Positions 17,962 through 25,715 of a stretch of 64,000 nt of DNA are shown here, piece by piece. The notes under the pieces are model-generated. The model saw nothing but the letters and a program-made list of their open reading frames with translations, was not told the DNA's origin and searched no databases. The stretch is from Kitasatospora purpeofusca. Its GTDB lineage: Bacteria > Actinomycetota > Actinomycetes > Streptomycetales > Streptomycetaceae. Made by a program: the position numbers and the translations under genes. The stretch spans positions 109,015 to 173,014 of the forward strand of contig NZ_JODS01000015.1 of NCBI RefSeq assembly GCF_000718025.1, given 5' to 3'. How positions within the stretch are numbered: position 1 is the stretch's first letter; every line of letters starts with the position of its first letter.

Positions 17962-18431
17962 TCACCGGACCAGGCGCAGCCAGGCCGAGGCGAGGGCGGC
18001 ATGGCCGGCCGGCGTCGGGTGCACGCCGTCGACCGACCAGTGCTCGGGCCCGGTCCGTGCCGCGAGCCCGGCGAACGTGTCGTCCGCGGCCATCAGCCGC
18101 GCGCCGTACGTGCGGGCGAGCTCGTGGACGGCCTCGATCTTCGGGTCCGGATCGGCCCGCCACAGCTTCCGCACCTGGTCGTCGACGACCGCGTGACCGG
18201 CCCGGAAGGTGCCGCCGACCGGGAGGAGGAACGGTTCGACGAGGATCAGCTGCGTGCCCGCCGCGGCCAGCGGGGCGAGCAGTCGGTCGTAGCCCGCCGC
18301 GAACTCGGCGGCGGGGATCGGACGGCCGTCGGGTGCCGTCGTCTGCCACCCCATGTCGTTGGCGCTGACGAGGACGGACACCACGTCCGGCCGCGCGTCG
18401 AGCACGTCCGTCCGCCAGCGGTGATCGTCAT
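17962..18431 (-). pseudogene. 5'-deleted SGNH/GDSL hydrolase
   Basis: The minus-strand frame from 18405 (GTG) to 17962 encodes the C-terminal two thirds of an SGNH hydrolase: VVSVLVSANDMGW (block III, Asn oxyanion residue), then DGVHPTPAGH with the catalytic Asp/His pair. The N-terminal block I with the GDS nucleophile is absent. An ATG at 18431 with AAGGAG upstream opens MTITAG, a plausible original start, but within four codons the sequence switches, out of frame, to the middle of the hydrolase (RWRTDVLDARPD). An internal frame-shifting deletion explains this. The product cannot be catalytically active without block I. Confidence 0.75.
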
Positions 18432-18498
18432 GACTTCTCCTTGGGTGGGGAGTGGGGGAGGCGGCTGCCCGCCAGGAACGTTGCCGGAAACGCGCGGT

Positions 18499-20055
18499 TC
18501 AGGCCTGGGCGGCCGACCGGGTTTCGGTCGCTCCGTCCGCTGCGGTCGCTCCGTCCGTTTCGTCCGCGGTGGCGGGCGGCACGCCACCGTCCGCCGACGC
18601 GGGGCGGCCCGGCAGCAGCAGGCAGAGCGGCACGGCCACGGCGGTGAGGGCCGTGGCCCACCGGAAGGCGGTGTCGAAGCCGTCGGCCAGCGCGTCGGGG
18701 GAGTGGGCACCGGCCGTGGCGTGCTGGAGGACGACGGCGATCAGGGCGATGCCCACCGAGCCGCCGAGCTGCTGGGCGAGGCGGGTGATCATGCTGGCGT
18801 CGGGGATCTCCCCGTGCTCCAGCCCGACGTAGGCGGCGCCCATCGGCGCGATCATGGCGGCACCCAGGGCGAGGCCGCGGACGAACAGCGCCGCCAGGAG
18901 CAGCCACTCACCGGTCCCGGCGGTGACGAAGGCGAACGGCACGGTCGTCGCGGCGACGAGCGCGAACGCGGCGACGGCGACCCGGCGGGCGCCGAGGCGG
19001 TCGGTGTACCGCCCCGCCAGGCCGCGGGCCAGTAGCGCGCCGAGGCCCTGCGGGACCAGCAGCAGTCCGGCCCCGAGCGCATCCTCGCCCCGGACATGCT
19101 GGAACCAGAGCGGCAGCAGCATCATCGAGCCGTACAGCGAGACGCCGCCGAGGAACAGCAGGGTCGCGGAGGAGGCCACCGCGCGGTGGCGGAACAGCCG
19201 GACGTCGACGACGGTGCCGCCGCCGGTGCGGGTCAGTGCCCGGGCGACGAAACCGCCGACCAGGGCGAGTCCACAGACCAGCGGGACGAGGACCCCGGCG
19301 TCGGCGAGGCCCGCGCTGCCCTCGACCCGGGAGAGGCCGTACACGAGGGCGGCGCAGCCGGGGGAGAGCAGGAGCAGGCCGAGCGCGTCCAGCGGTGCGC
19401 CGGGGCGGCCGGGGACGGGCCGGTCGTCGGGCAGGTTGCGCAGGGCGAGCCGGGCGCCGACGGCGCAGAAGGGGATGTTGACGAGGAACAGCCAGCGCCA
19501 GTCGGCCAGATGCAGGATCAGACCGCCGAGTACGGGCCCGAGGATCGGACCGAGGGCGGTGGGCACGGTGATGATCGCCATGACCTTGCCGATGTTGCGG
19601 CCCCCGGCCGCCTGCACGAGCAGTGTGGCCATCAGCGGCATCATGACGCCGGCGGCGGCACCCTGGAGGACCCGGAAGGCGATCAGGCTGGGCGCGTCCC
19701 AGGCCAGCGCGCTCAGCAGCGAGCCGAGCAGGAACCCGCCGAGGGCCGCCACCCACAGCCGACGTCCGCCGAACCGCGCCTGCGCCCAGCCGGCCAGCGG
19801 GACGGTGACGAACACGGCGAGCAGATAGCCGGTGCCCACCCACTGGACGGTGGAGAGCGGGGCGCCGAGGTCCTTGGTCAGGTCGTCGAGGGCGACGCTG
19901 ACGATGGTGGTGTCCAGGACGACGGCGAGGGCGCCGACGACGAGGGTGATCGCCATCCGCCACACGGCTGGGTCCACGCGGTCGGGGTCTGTGCGACGGG
20001 GGTCGGTGCGGTCGGGGCCCGTGCGGTCGGGGCCCGTGCGGTCGGGAGTGCTCAT
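18499..20055 (-). CDS. MFS drug:H+ exporter, DHA2 (14-TMS) family
   Basis: 518-aa membrane exporter of the EmrB/QacA type. About 14 hydrophobic helices are visible, with the antiporter motif LDTTIVSVALDDL (motif D1) at about residues 47-59 and motif C-like GPILGPVLGG near 170. The N-terminus is an odd DRTGP-type repeat from slippage-prone DNA at 19991-20046. The C-tail is Ala/Asp-rich. It is divergent from the TetR gene at 20153, with a 34-nt palindrome 10-43 bases upstream of its ATG, so it is very likely repressed by that TetR protein until its substrate appears. Substrate unknown. Confidence 0.92.
   Translation of the reverse strand: MSTPDRTGPDRTGPDRTDPRRTDPDRVDPAVWRMAITLVVGALAVVLDTTIVSVALDDLTKDLGAPLSTVQWVGTGYLLAVFVTVPLAGWAQARFGGRRLWVAALGGFLLGSLLSALAWDAPSLIAFRVLQGAAAGVMMPLMATLLVQAAGGRNIGKVMAIITVPTALGPILGPVLGGLILHLADWRWLFLVNIPFCAVGARLALRNLPDDRPVPGRPGAPLDALGLLLLSPGCAALVYGLSRVEGSAGLADAGVLVPLVCGLALVGGFVARALTRTGGGTVVDVRLFRHRAVASSATLLFLGGVSLYGSMMLLPLWFQHVRGEDALGAGLLLVPQGLGALLARGLAGRYTDRLGARRVAVAAFALVAATTVPFAFVTAGTGEWLLLAALFVRGLALGAAMIAPMGAAYVGLEHGEIPDASMITRLAQQLGGSVGIALIAVVLQHATAGAHSPDALADGFDTAFRWATALTAVAVPLCLLLPGRPASADGGVPPATADETDGATAADGATETRSAAQA
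19991..20046. repeat. 15-nt tandem repeat inside MFS N-terminus
   Basis: Imperfect copies of GTGCGGTCGGGGCCC, three to four units, giving the DRTGP pentapeptide repeat of the exporter. Length variation would not shift the frame. Confidence 0.75.
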
Positions 20056-20064
20056 GAGCGGCAG

Positions 20065-20098
20065 CCACCTTAAGATACATCGATCTATCTTACGGTGG
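20065..20098. promoter_or_regulatory. 34-nt TetR operator palindrome
   Basis: Two half-sites, CCACCTTAAGATA and TATCTTACGGTGG, face each other around ATCGAT. Only two symmetric positions mismatch in 17 pairs. It lies between the MFS start (20055) and TetR start (20153). A smaller GAAAG...CTTTC dyad follows at about 20123-20138, next to the TetR ribosome site. Confidence 0.85.
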
Positions 20099-20152
20099 TC
20101 AGGCTAGGCCGCTAGGATAAGAAAGGCAAGTCTTTCCAAAGGAGGAGCGCCC

Positions 20153-20725
20153 ATGGCCGAACGACGCCGCGGACCGGCACTGGAGAAGGCACTGCTCGAC
20201 GCCGCCTGGGAGGAACTCGCGGACCACGGCTACGCCCGCTTCACCATGGACGCCGTCGTCAAGCGCGCGGGCACCAGCCCGCCCGTCCTCTACCGCCGCT
20301 GGGCCAACCGCGAGGAACTCGTCCGCGCCGCCGTCGCCCACACCCTCAAGGTGTCCCCGCTCGTCCAGCCCGACACCGGGACCCTGCGGGGCGACGTCCT
20401 CGCCCTCATGCGCGAGATCAACTCCCCGACCCGGGTCCGCCTGGTCACGGTGATGAACCTGCGCCTGGCCGACTTCCACCGCGAGACCGGCACCAACCCG
20501 GCCGACCTGCGCGACCCCCTGGTGACCGGCCGCGCCGAAGCCCTCGACGAACTCTTCGCCCGCGCCGCCGCCCGCGGCGAGGTCCGGCCCGAACGCCTCA
20601 CCCCGCGCCTCAAGTCGCTCCCCTTCGACCTGCTGCGCCACGACATCCTGACGACCTTCGCCCCCGTCCCCGACGACACCCTCGAAGAGATCGTCGACAC
20701 GGTGTTCCTCCCCCTGGTCCGCTGA
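20153..20725 (+). CDS. TetR-family regulator of adjacent exporter
   Basis: 190 aa. HTH at residues 29-50 (FTMDAVVKRAGTSPPVLYRRW), typical TetR, followed by a helical ligand domain (TetR_C of the AcrR-like group). Start ATG 20153 has AAAGGAGGAG five bases upstream, a very strong ribosome site. It shares its promoter region and operator with the DHA2 exporter on the opposite strand, the standard arrangement of a local efflux repressor. Confidence 0.92.
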   Translation: MAERRRGPALEKALLDAAWEELADHGYARFTMDAVVKRAGTSPPVLYRRWANREELVRAAVAHTLKVSPLVQPDTGTLRGDVLALMREINSPTRVRLVTVMNLRLADFHRETGTNPADLRDPLVTGRAEALDELFARAAARGEVRPERLTPRLKSLPFDLLRHDILTTFAPVPDDTLEEIVDTVFLPLVR

Positions 20726-20866
20726 CACCCCGTCGGCTGCTCCGCCCGCCGCGTCCTCGGGGAAAACCGCTTGAGCCCGGTCCGACCCTGTGGCAGGCTC
20801 GCCCGCCGTGAACGATCACCGGGGAGTGCCCCGGTGGACACCGGCAGTGTGTGAGACGGAGGACGG

Positions 20867-21301
20867 ATGGCATCGGTCAAGCAGGTCCAGATCACCTTCG
20901 ACTGCGCGGAACCCGAGCGGGTCGCGCGGTTCTGGTGCGAGGTGCTGGGCTACGTGGTCCCGCCGGCGCCGGAGGGCTTCGCCTCCTGGGCCGAGTACGA
21001 CCGCAGCCTGCCGGCCGAACGCCAGGGCGCCGGATTCGTCGCACAGGACCCCGAACGCGTGGGCCCGCGCCTCTACTTCCAGCGCGTCCCCGAGGGCAAG
21101 GTCGTCAAGAACCGCCTCCACCTCGACGTCCGCGTCGGCACCGGCCTCGTCGGCGAGGAGCGCGTCGCCGCCCTCGAAGCCGAGTGCGCCCGCCTGGAGG
21201 CCCTCGGTGGCACCCGCCTCCACCTGCTGCGCGCCGACGGCTTCAACGAGTCCTGCCTGGTGATGCAGGACGTCGAGGGCAACGAGTTCTGCCTGGACTG
21301 A
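20867..21301 (+). CDS. VOC/glyoxalase-like domain protein
   Basis: 144-aa protein of the Glyoxalase_6 type. It starts KQVQITFDCAEPERVARFWCEVLGY, has a RLYFQRVPEGKVVKNRLHLDV central strand and ends SCLVMQDVEGNEFCL, where the Glu is a usual metal ligand. GGAGG lies five bases before the ATG. These actinobacterial proteins are mostly uncharacterised; enzymatic activity is not implied. Confidence 0.85.
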   Translation: MASVKQVQITFDCAEPERVARFWCEVLGYVVPPAPEGFASWAEYDRSLPAERQGAGFVAQDPERVGPRLYFQRVPEGKVVKNRLHLDVRVGTGLVGEERVAALEAECARLEALGGTRLHLLRADGFNESCLVMQDVEGNEFCLD

Positions 21302-21317
21302 CCTCCCCCGGGACCGC

Positions 21318-21351
21318 GCGGTGCCCGGGCCCCTGCCGGCCCGGGCACCGC
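21318..21351. terminator. 14-bp bidirectional terminator
   Basis: GCGGTGCCCGGGCC pairs with GGCCCGGGCACCGC around a six-base loop between the convergent VOC (21301) and cold-shock (21385) genes. Confidence 0.88.
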
Positions 21352-21384
21352 CGCCTCACTTGTGCACGTCGGCGCGGACGGCGG

Positions 21385-21597
21385 TCAGACGACGGTGACG
21401 TTGGCGGCGGACGGACCCTTCTGTCCGGCCTCTATCTCGAACTGGACGTTCTGGCCCTCGACGAGGGTCTTGAAGCCGGTGCCCTGGATCGCCGAGAAGT
21501 GGACGAACACGTCCTTGCTGCCGTCCTCCGGCGTGATGAAGCCGAACCCCTTGGCCTCGTTGAACCACTTGACCTGTCCGTTCACCTTCGACGACAT
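21385..21597 (-). CDS. Cold-shock protein, CspA family
   Basis: 70-aa nucleic-acid-binding OB-fold protein, likely an RNA chaperone. RNP1 is KGFGFI and RNP2 is VFVHF; the FNEAKGFGFITPEDG segment is diagnostic. The start at 21597 follows GAGGGGA; upstream codons to 21675 belong to the leader. The leader contains a GAAGCCC...GGGCTTC hairpin (21621-21649) that could influence translation, as leaders of cold-shock genes often do. Confidence 0.93.
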   Translation of the reverse strand: MSSKVNGQVKWFNEAKGFGFITPEDGSKDVFVHFSAIQGTGFKTLVEGQNVQFEIEAGQKGPSAANVTVV

Positions 21598-21620
21598 CCG
21601 CGTCCCCTCGATCGAGTCCC

Positions 21621-21649
21621 GAAGCCCTGCCCCGAAGCGGCCGGGCTTC
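21621..21649 (-). promoter_or_regulatory. Leader hairpin of cold-shock gene
   Basis: GAAGCCC and GGGCTTC form a 7-bp stem with a 15-base loop, 24-52 bases upstream of the CspA start. It lies in the presumed 5' UTR; a thermo-responsive role is only a guess. Confidence 0.4.
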
Positions 21650-21868
21650 TTCGTCGTGCCCACGCCATGGATCACGCAACCCTGGAATCACGTCAATCTG
21701 ATCCAGCCACAGCGTGGCCCCGCGATCCGCCGGAGAGTGCCACGTCATAACGGTCCGTGGCGAAGGACTAACATTGCGTGGACGCACCATCGGGAATCCG
21801 CGCGGGACCGCGCTCCCCACCCTGAGCACCCCGCCGCCGGTTCCCCGCACCGTGAGGAGAGTTCCAGC

Positions 21869-22363
21869 ATGCGCATGAACCGGACGCTCATCGCCGCCGC
21901 CACCGCCGTCCTGGCGGTCACCGCCCCGGGAACCGCCCTGGCCGCGACGGCCGACGACGCCGCGCCGTCGGCCTGCCGCCCCGCCAACCACCTCGCGAGG
22001 ATCGCCCAGGACCAGTCCAGCGCGGGCCACCTCCACTTCCGGGTGACCTTGACCGCTCCCGCCGGCTACGCCCCGTGCCGGCTGGCCGGTTCGCCGACCG
22101 ACGTCAGCTTCTCCGAGCACGGCAGCACGCTGCCGGTGACCGCGGGGGCGTACGGCGACCAGACCGGAGTGGTGACCTTCGGGCCGGGCCGGCCGGTGCA
22201 CTTCGACATCCAGGTCCGCAACGACGGCCGCACCAGCCCGGCCGACGAGGCCTCGTTCACTCTTCGCGGACCCGACGGGGCGATCCCCGGCACCTCCGTC
22301 GCGGAGGGCGCCTTCGCCGTCTCCGAGGGCACCCTCGTCGGCCCCGTCCAGCCCGGCGCCTGA
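21869..22363 (+). CDS. Secreted DUF4232-like protein
   Basis: 164 aa with signal peptide (MRMNRTLIAAATAVLAVTAP, cleavage near ALA-ATAD). The mature beta-sandwich has the DUF4232 layout: ACRPANHLARIAQDQSSAG, two cysteines (SACRP and APCRLAG, a probable disulfide) and the VHFDIQVRNDGRT strand late. Start ATG 21869 has GAGGAGA eight bases upstream. Function unknown; the family is exported in actinomycetes. Confidence 0.8.
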   Translation: MRMNRTLIAAATAVLAVTAPGTALAATADDAAPSACRPANHLARIAQDQSSAGHLHFRVTLTAPAGYAPCRLAGSPTDVSFSEHGSTLPVTAGAYGDQTGVVTFGPGRPVHFDIQVRNDGRTSPADEASFTLRGPDGAIPGTSVAEGAFAVSEGTLVGPVQPGA

Positions 22364-22420
22364 GCACCGGCCCCGGCGCCTGAGCACCGGCCCCGGCGCC
22401 CGACCACCGGCCCGGCTGCG
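22361..22420. repeat. 20-nt direct repeat spanning the DUF4232 stop
   Basis: The unit TGAGCACCGGCCCCGGCGCC occurs twice in tandem and a degenerate third copy follows. The first copy begins with the stop codon of the DUF4232 gene, so the second is a duplicated stop context. Confidence 0.8.
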
Positions 22421-22485
22421 GCGCGCCCGGCGCCTCCGGGGCGGGGGCAGCGGGCATTGTCGGTGGTGGGGGCGATGATGCTGCC

Positions 22486-24555
22486 ATGATCGACGCAACC
22501 GCTCCGCTGCTGTCCTCGTCCGCCTATGCCGACGCCGTCACCGCTGCCGTGCGCGCGGCCGCCGCGTACTACACCGACGGGGCCACCCCGCTCGGGGACG
22601 ACGAGTACGACGCCCTCGTGCGCGCCATCTCGGCCTACGAGGAGGCGCACCCGGACGAGGTGCTGCCCGACTCGCCGAGCGGGAAGGTCGCCGGCGGGGC
22701 GGTCGTCGGGGACGTGCCGCACAGCGTGCCGATGCTGTCGCTGGACAACGTGTTCTCCGGCGAGGAACTGGACGCCTGGGCGGCCGGACTGGAGCGGCGC
22801 TTGGGCCGCCCCGTGGCCGCGTGGTGCGTCGAGCCCAAGCTCGACGGGCTGGCGGTGGCCGCCCGCTACCGGGCCGGGCGGCTGCAGCAGGTCCTCACCC
22901 GGGGGGACGGGCTCGCGGGCGAGGACATCAGCCACGCCGCCGACGCCGTGCTCGGCCTGCCCGCCGCGCTGGCCGAGCCCGTCGACATCGAGCTGCGCGG
23001 CGAAGTCCTGCTCACCCAGGAGCAGTTCGAGGCCGCCAACCGGCTGCGCACCGAGCACGGCGCGGAGCCGTTCGCCCACCCCCGCAGTGGCGCGGCCGGC
23101 ACCCTGCGCGCCAAGGACCGGCCCTACCGGGTCGAGCTCACCTTCTTCGCCTACGGCGCCCTCGGCCTGGACGAGGACCTCACCCACAGCGCCCTCCTGG
23201 AGCGGCTCGCCGCCCTCGGTGCCAACACCGCCGCCAGTACCGACGCCCACCCCCTGCGCTGCGCGACCACCGAGGAGGTGCAGCGGCGGATCGAGGAGAT
23301 CGTCGCCCTGCGCGCCGCGCTGCCCTTCGGCATCGACGGCGTCGTGGTCAAGGCGGACGCGGCCGCGGACCAGCGCGACGCCGGTTCCGGCTCGCGCGCG
23401 CCGCGCTGGGCCGTCGCCCGCAAGCTCGCCGCCGAGCACAAGGTCACCCGGCTGCTCGATGTCGAGTGGAACGTCGGCCGCACCGGCATCATCGCCCCCC
23501 GGGCCGTGCTCGAACCCGTGGTCATCGACGGCGTCACCATCACCTACGCCACCCTCCACAACCCGGCCGACATCACCCGGCGCGGCCTCATGATCAACGA
23601 TCAGGTCTTCGTGCACCGCGCCGGGGACGTCATCCCGCGGGTCGAGGCCCCGCTGACCGAGCAGCGCACCGGCGACGAGCGCCCGATCGTCTTCCCCGAG
23701 GTGTGCCCCCGCTGCGGCGACGCCATCGACACCAGCGAGCAGCGCTGGCGCTGCGCGCGCGGCCGCAACTGCCAGGCGGTCGCGTCCGTGATCTACGCGG
23801 CCGGCCGCGACCAGCTCGACATCGAGGGCCTGGGCGGCACCCGCGCCGTCCAACTGGTCGAATCCGGCCTGGTCGCCGACATCGCGGACCTCTTCACGCT
23901 CACCCGCGAGCAGCTCCTCGGTCTGGACCGGATGGGGGAGACCAGCACCGACAACCTGCTCGCCGCCCTGGAGGAGGCCCGCAACCGCCCGCTCGGCCGG
24001 GTGTTCTGCGCGCTCGGTGTGCGCGGCACCGGGCGCACCATGTCCCGGCGGATCGCCGCCCACTTCGGCTCGATGGCCGCGATCCGCGCCGCCGACGCCG
24101 ACACCCTGGCCCGGGTCGACGGCATCGGCCCGGAGAAGGCCCGGCTCATCGTCTCCGAACTCACCGAGCTCGCCCCGCTCCTGGACCGGCTCGCGGCCCA
24201 GCGGGTCGGCACGGCCGTCACCGAGCCCCAGGTGCCCGCCGTCGACGCGCCCGCCGGTGACGGGTCGGGGGGCGACCCGGCGCAGGCTCCTGCGGGCGGC
24301 CCGCTCACCGGGGAGGCGGTGGTCGTCACCGGCAGCATGACCGGGCCGCTCGCCGCGCTCTCCCGCAACGAGATGAACGAACTCGTCGAGCGCGCCGGCG
24401 GCAAGGCCTCCTCGTCGGTGTCCAAGCGCACCACGCTCCTGGTCGCCGGCGAGAAGGCGGGGTCCAAGCGGGCCAAGGCGGAGGAGCTGGGCATCCGGGT
24501 CGTCGCCCCCGAGGAGTTCGCCGTCCTGGTGGCCGAGTACCTGCCGCAGGGCTGA
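22486..24555 (+). CDS. ligA: NAD-dependent DNA ligase
   Basis: Seals nicks in DNA using NAD+. 689 aa. Domain Ia (about 10-60) is followed by the adenylation domain with the nucleophile Lys118 in EPKLDGLA. Next are the OB domain, a Cys4 zinc finger (C407, C410, C423, C429), helix-hairpin-helix repeats (about 445-590), and a C-terminal BRCT domain (about 605-689). All key residues for a working ligase are present. Streptomycetes often carry more than one NAD ligase, so this could be the main or a secondary copy; the surroundings (secreted proteins, no replication genes) favour a secondary one. Confidence 0.95.
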   Translation: MIDATAPLLSSSAYADAVTAAVRAAAAYYTDGATPLGDDEYDALVRAISAYEEAHPDEVLPDSPSGKVAGGAVVGDVPHSVPMLSLDNVFSGEELDAWAAGLERRLGRPVAAWCVEPKLDGLAVAARYRAGRLQQVLTRGDGLAGEDISHAADAVLGLPAALAEPVDIELRGEVLLTQEQFEAANRLRTEHGAEPFAHPRSGAAGTLRAKDRPYRVELTFFAYGALGLDEDLTHSALLERLAALGANTAASTDAHPLRCATTEEVQRRIEEIVALRAALPFGIDGVVVKADAAADQRDAGSGSRAPRWAVARKLAAEHKVTRLLDVEWNVGRTGIIAPRAVLEPVVIDGVTITYATLHNPADITRRGLMINDQVFVHRAGDVIPRVEAPLTEQRTGDERPIVFPEVCPRCGDAIDTSEQRWRCARGRNCQAVASVIYAAGRDQLDIEGLGGTRAVQLVESGLVADIADLFTLTREQLLGLDRMGETSTDNLLAALEEARNRPLGRVFCALGVRGTGRTMSRRIAAHFGSMAAIRAADADTLARVDGIGPEKARLIVSELTELAPLLDRLAAQRVGTAVTEPQVPAVDAPAGDGSGGDPAQAPAGGPLTGEAVVVTGSMTGPLAALSRNEMNELVERAGGKASSSVSKRTTLLVAGEKAGSKRAKAEELGIRVVAPEEFAVLVAEYLPQG

Positions 24556-24564
24556 AGGCCGCCC

Positions 24565-25467
24565 TCAGGCGCCGAAGTTCAGCGCGTACAGCGAGCGCAC
24601 CAGCTCGGCGGTGACGAAGTCCATCGGGACGGTGCCGAGCACCGGGCGGGTGGAGCGGTCCAGGCCGCCGAGGTAGCCGCGCAGTCTGGGAGTGATGGCG
24701 TCGGCGGCCTGGCGGGGCCAGAGGCCCCAGCCGGAGCTGGAGGTGAAGGTGAGGAAGAGCCGCTGCGGGTCGGTGGCGGCCCGGGCGGCGGTCAGGTGAG
24801 CGGAGACCTCGGGCCACTTGCGCGAGTCGATGTCGAAGATCGTGCCGATGTCGTAGTCGTCCTCGATGTCGGTGCGCCCGCCGCCCCAGCGGATGCCCGG
24901 CAGGCCGGAGTTGTCCGCGAGGAGGACGACCCGGCCGCGGGCCTCGCCGAGCGCGGGGATCCGGTCCTCGGTCCGGAACAGGCCCGGCCAGCGCCGCTGG
25001 TAGTCGGCGAAGAGGGCACCGAACTCGGTGTCGGGGACGGTGGAGTACTCCTGCTTGACCCGCATCACCAGGGCCTCGCCGGGGTGGGCGGCGAGAAAGG
25101 CCTGGCACTGGTTGAGCACGTCGCCGAAGAAGATCTGCTGGAAGACCGGCCCGTGGTGGATCGCGAGCACCCCGTCGACCGCCCGGCAGCGGATGTCGAG
25201 GAACCGCACCCCGGCCGCCAGTTGATCGGGCAGCGCCAGGGTCTGCGTCTGGGTGAGCGGCCCGCCGTACAGCGAGCAGGTGTCGTGGGTGCCGGGCAGG
25301 GTGAGCCGGGCGAGCGGCAGCCGCGGGTCGACGGCGGCCAGCCAGTCGGCGCCGCCCGGCACGTCGGCGGCCCGCGCGCCCGGCGACCCGACCGCCAGCC
25401 CGCCGGCGGCGAGCGCGCCCAGCACGGCCCTGCGGGCGAAGGCCCGTCGGCTCATCGTCGTACGCAT
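24565..25467 (-). CDS. Tat-exported PI-PLC X-domain phospholipase
   Basis: 300-aa phosphatidylinositol-specific phospholipase C family protein. The N-terminus has a twin-arginine motif (SRRAFARR) before a hydrophobic stretch and cleavage near ARA-ADVP. The catalytic histidines are in LPGTHDTCS and IHHGPVFQQ; LFLTFTSSSGWGLWP and the IRCRAV strand also fit bacterial PI-PLC. Cleaves phosphoinositide or GPI head groups in known members. The start is ambiguous between ATG 25467 and GTG 25479. The stop is only 9 bases from that of the convergent ligase gene. Confidence 0.88.
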   Translation of the reverse strand: MRTTMSRRAFARRAVLGALAAGGLAVGSPGARAADVPGGADWLAAVDPRLPLARLTLPGTHDTCSLYGGPLTQTQTLALPDQLAAGVRFLDIRCRAVDGVLAIHHGPVFQQIFFGDVLNQCQAFLAAHPGEALVMRVKQEYSTVPDTEFGALFADYQRRWPGLFRTEDRIPALGEARGRVVLLADNSGLPGIRWGGGRTDIEDDYDIGTIFDIDSRKWPEVSAHLTAARAATDPQRLFLTFTSSSGWGLWPRQAADAITPRLRGYLGGLDRSTRPVLGTVPMDFVTAELVRSLYALNFGA

Positions 25468-25636
25468 GGTCAAGGACACGGTGCGGTACCCCCGTTGGGT
25501 GGGTGGGGACAGGGGCGGAACTGGGCTGGAACAAGGGTGGACCAGGGGCGGAACGCGAGGAACGACTGGCATGCCCATTGTCGGCACCCCGCCCCGGTTT
25601 GCCCAGAGGCGGGGAGGGCCGGCTGCCGCAAGCCCG

Positions 25637-25670
25637 GCGCCCCGCCCCCGGAAGGTCGGGGACGGGGCGC
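25637..25670. terminator. Hairpin after DUF1906 gene
   Basis: Arms 25637-25650 and 25657-25670, 14 pairs with one mismatch, 46 bases beyond the minus-strand stop at 25716. Confidence 0.8.
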
Positions 25671-25715
25671 GGGGTGGTGCGGTGTGCGGGGCTCACCCGC
25701 GGGTTCGGTCCGGGG

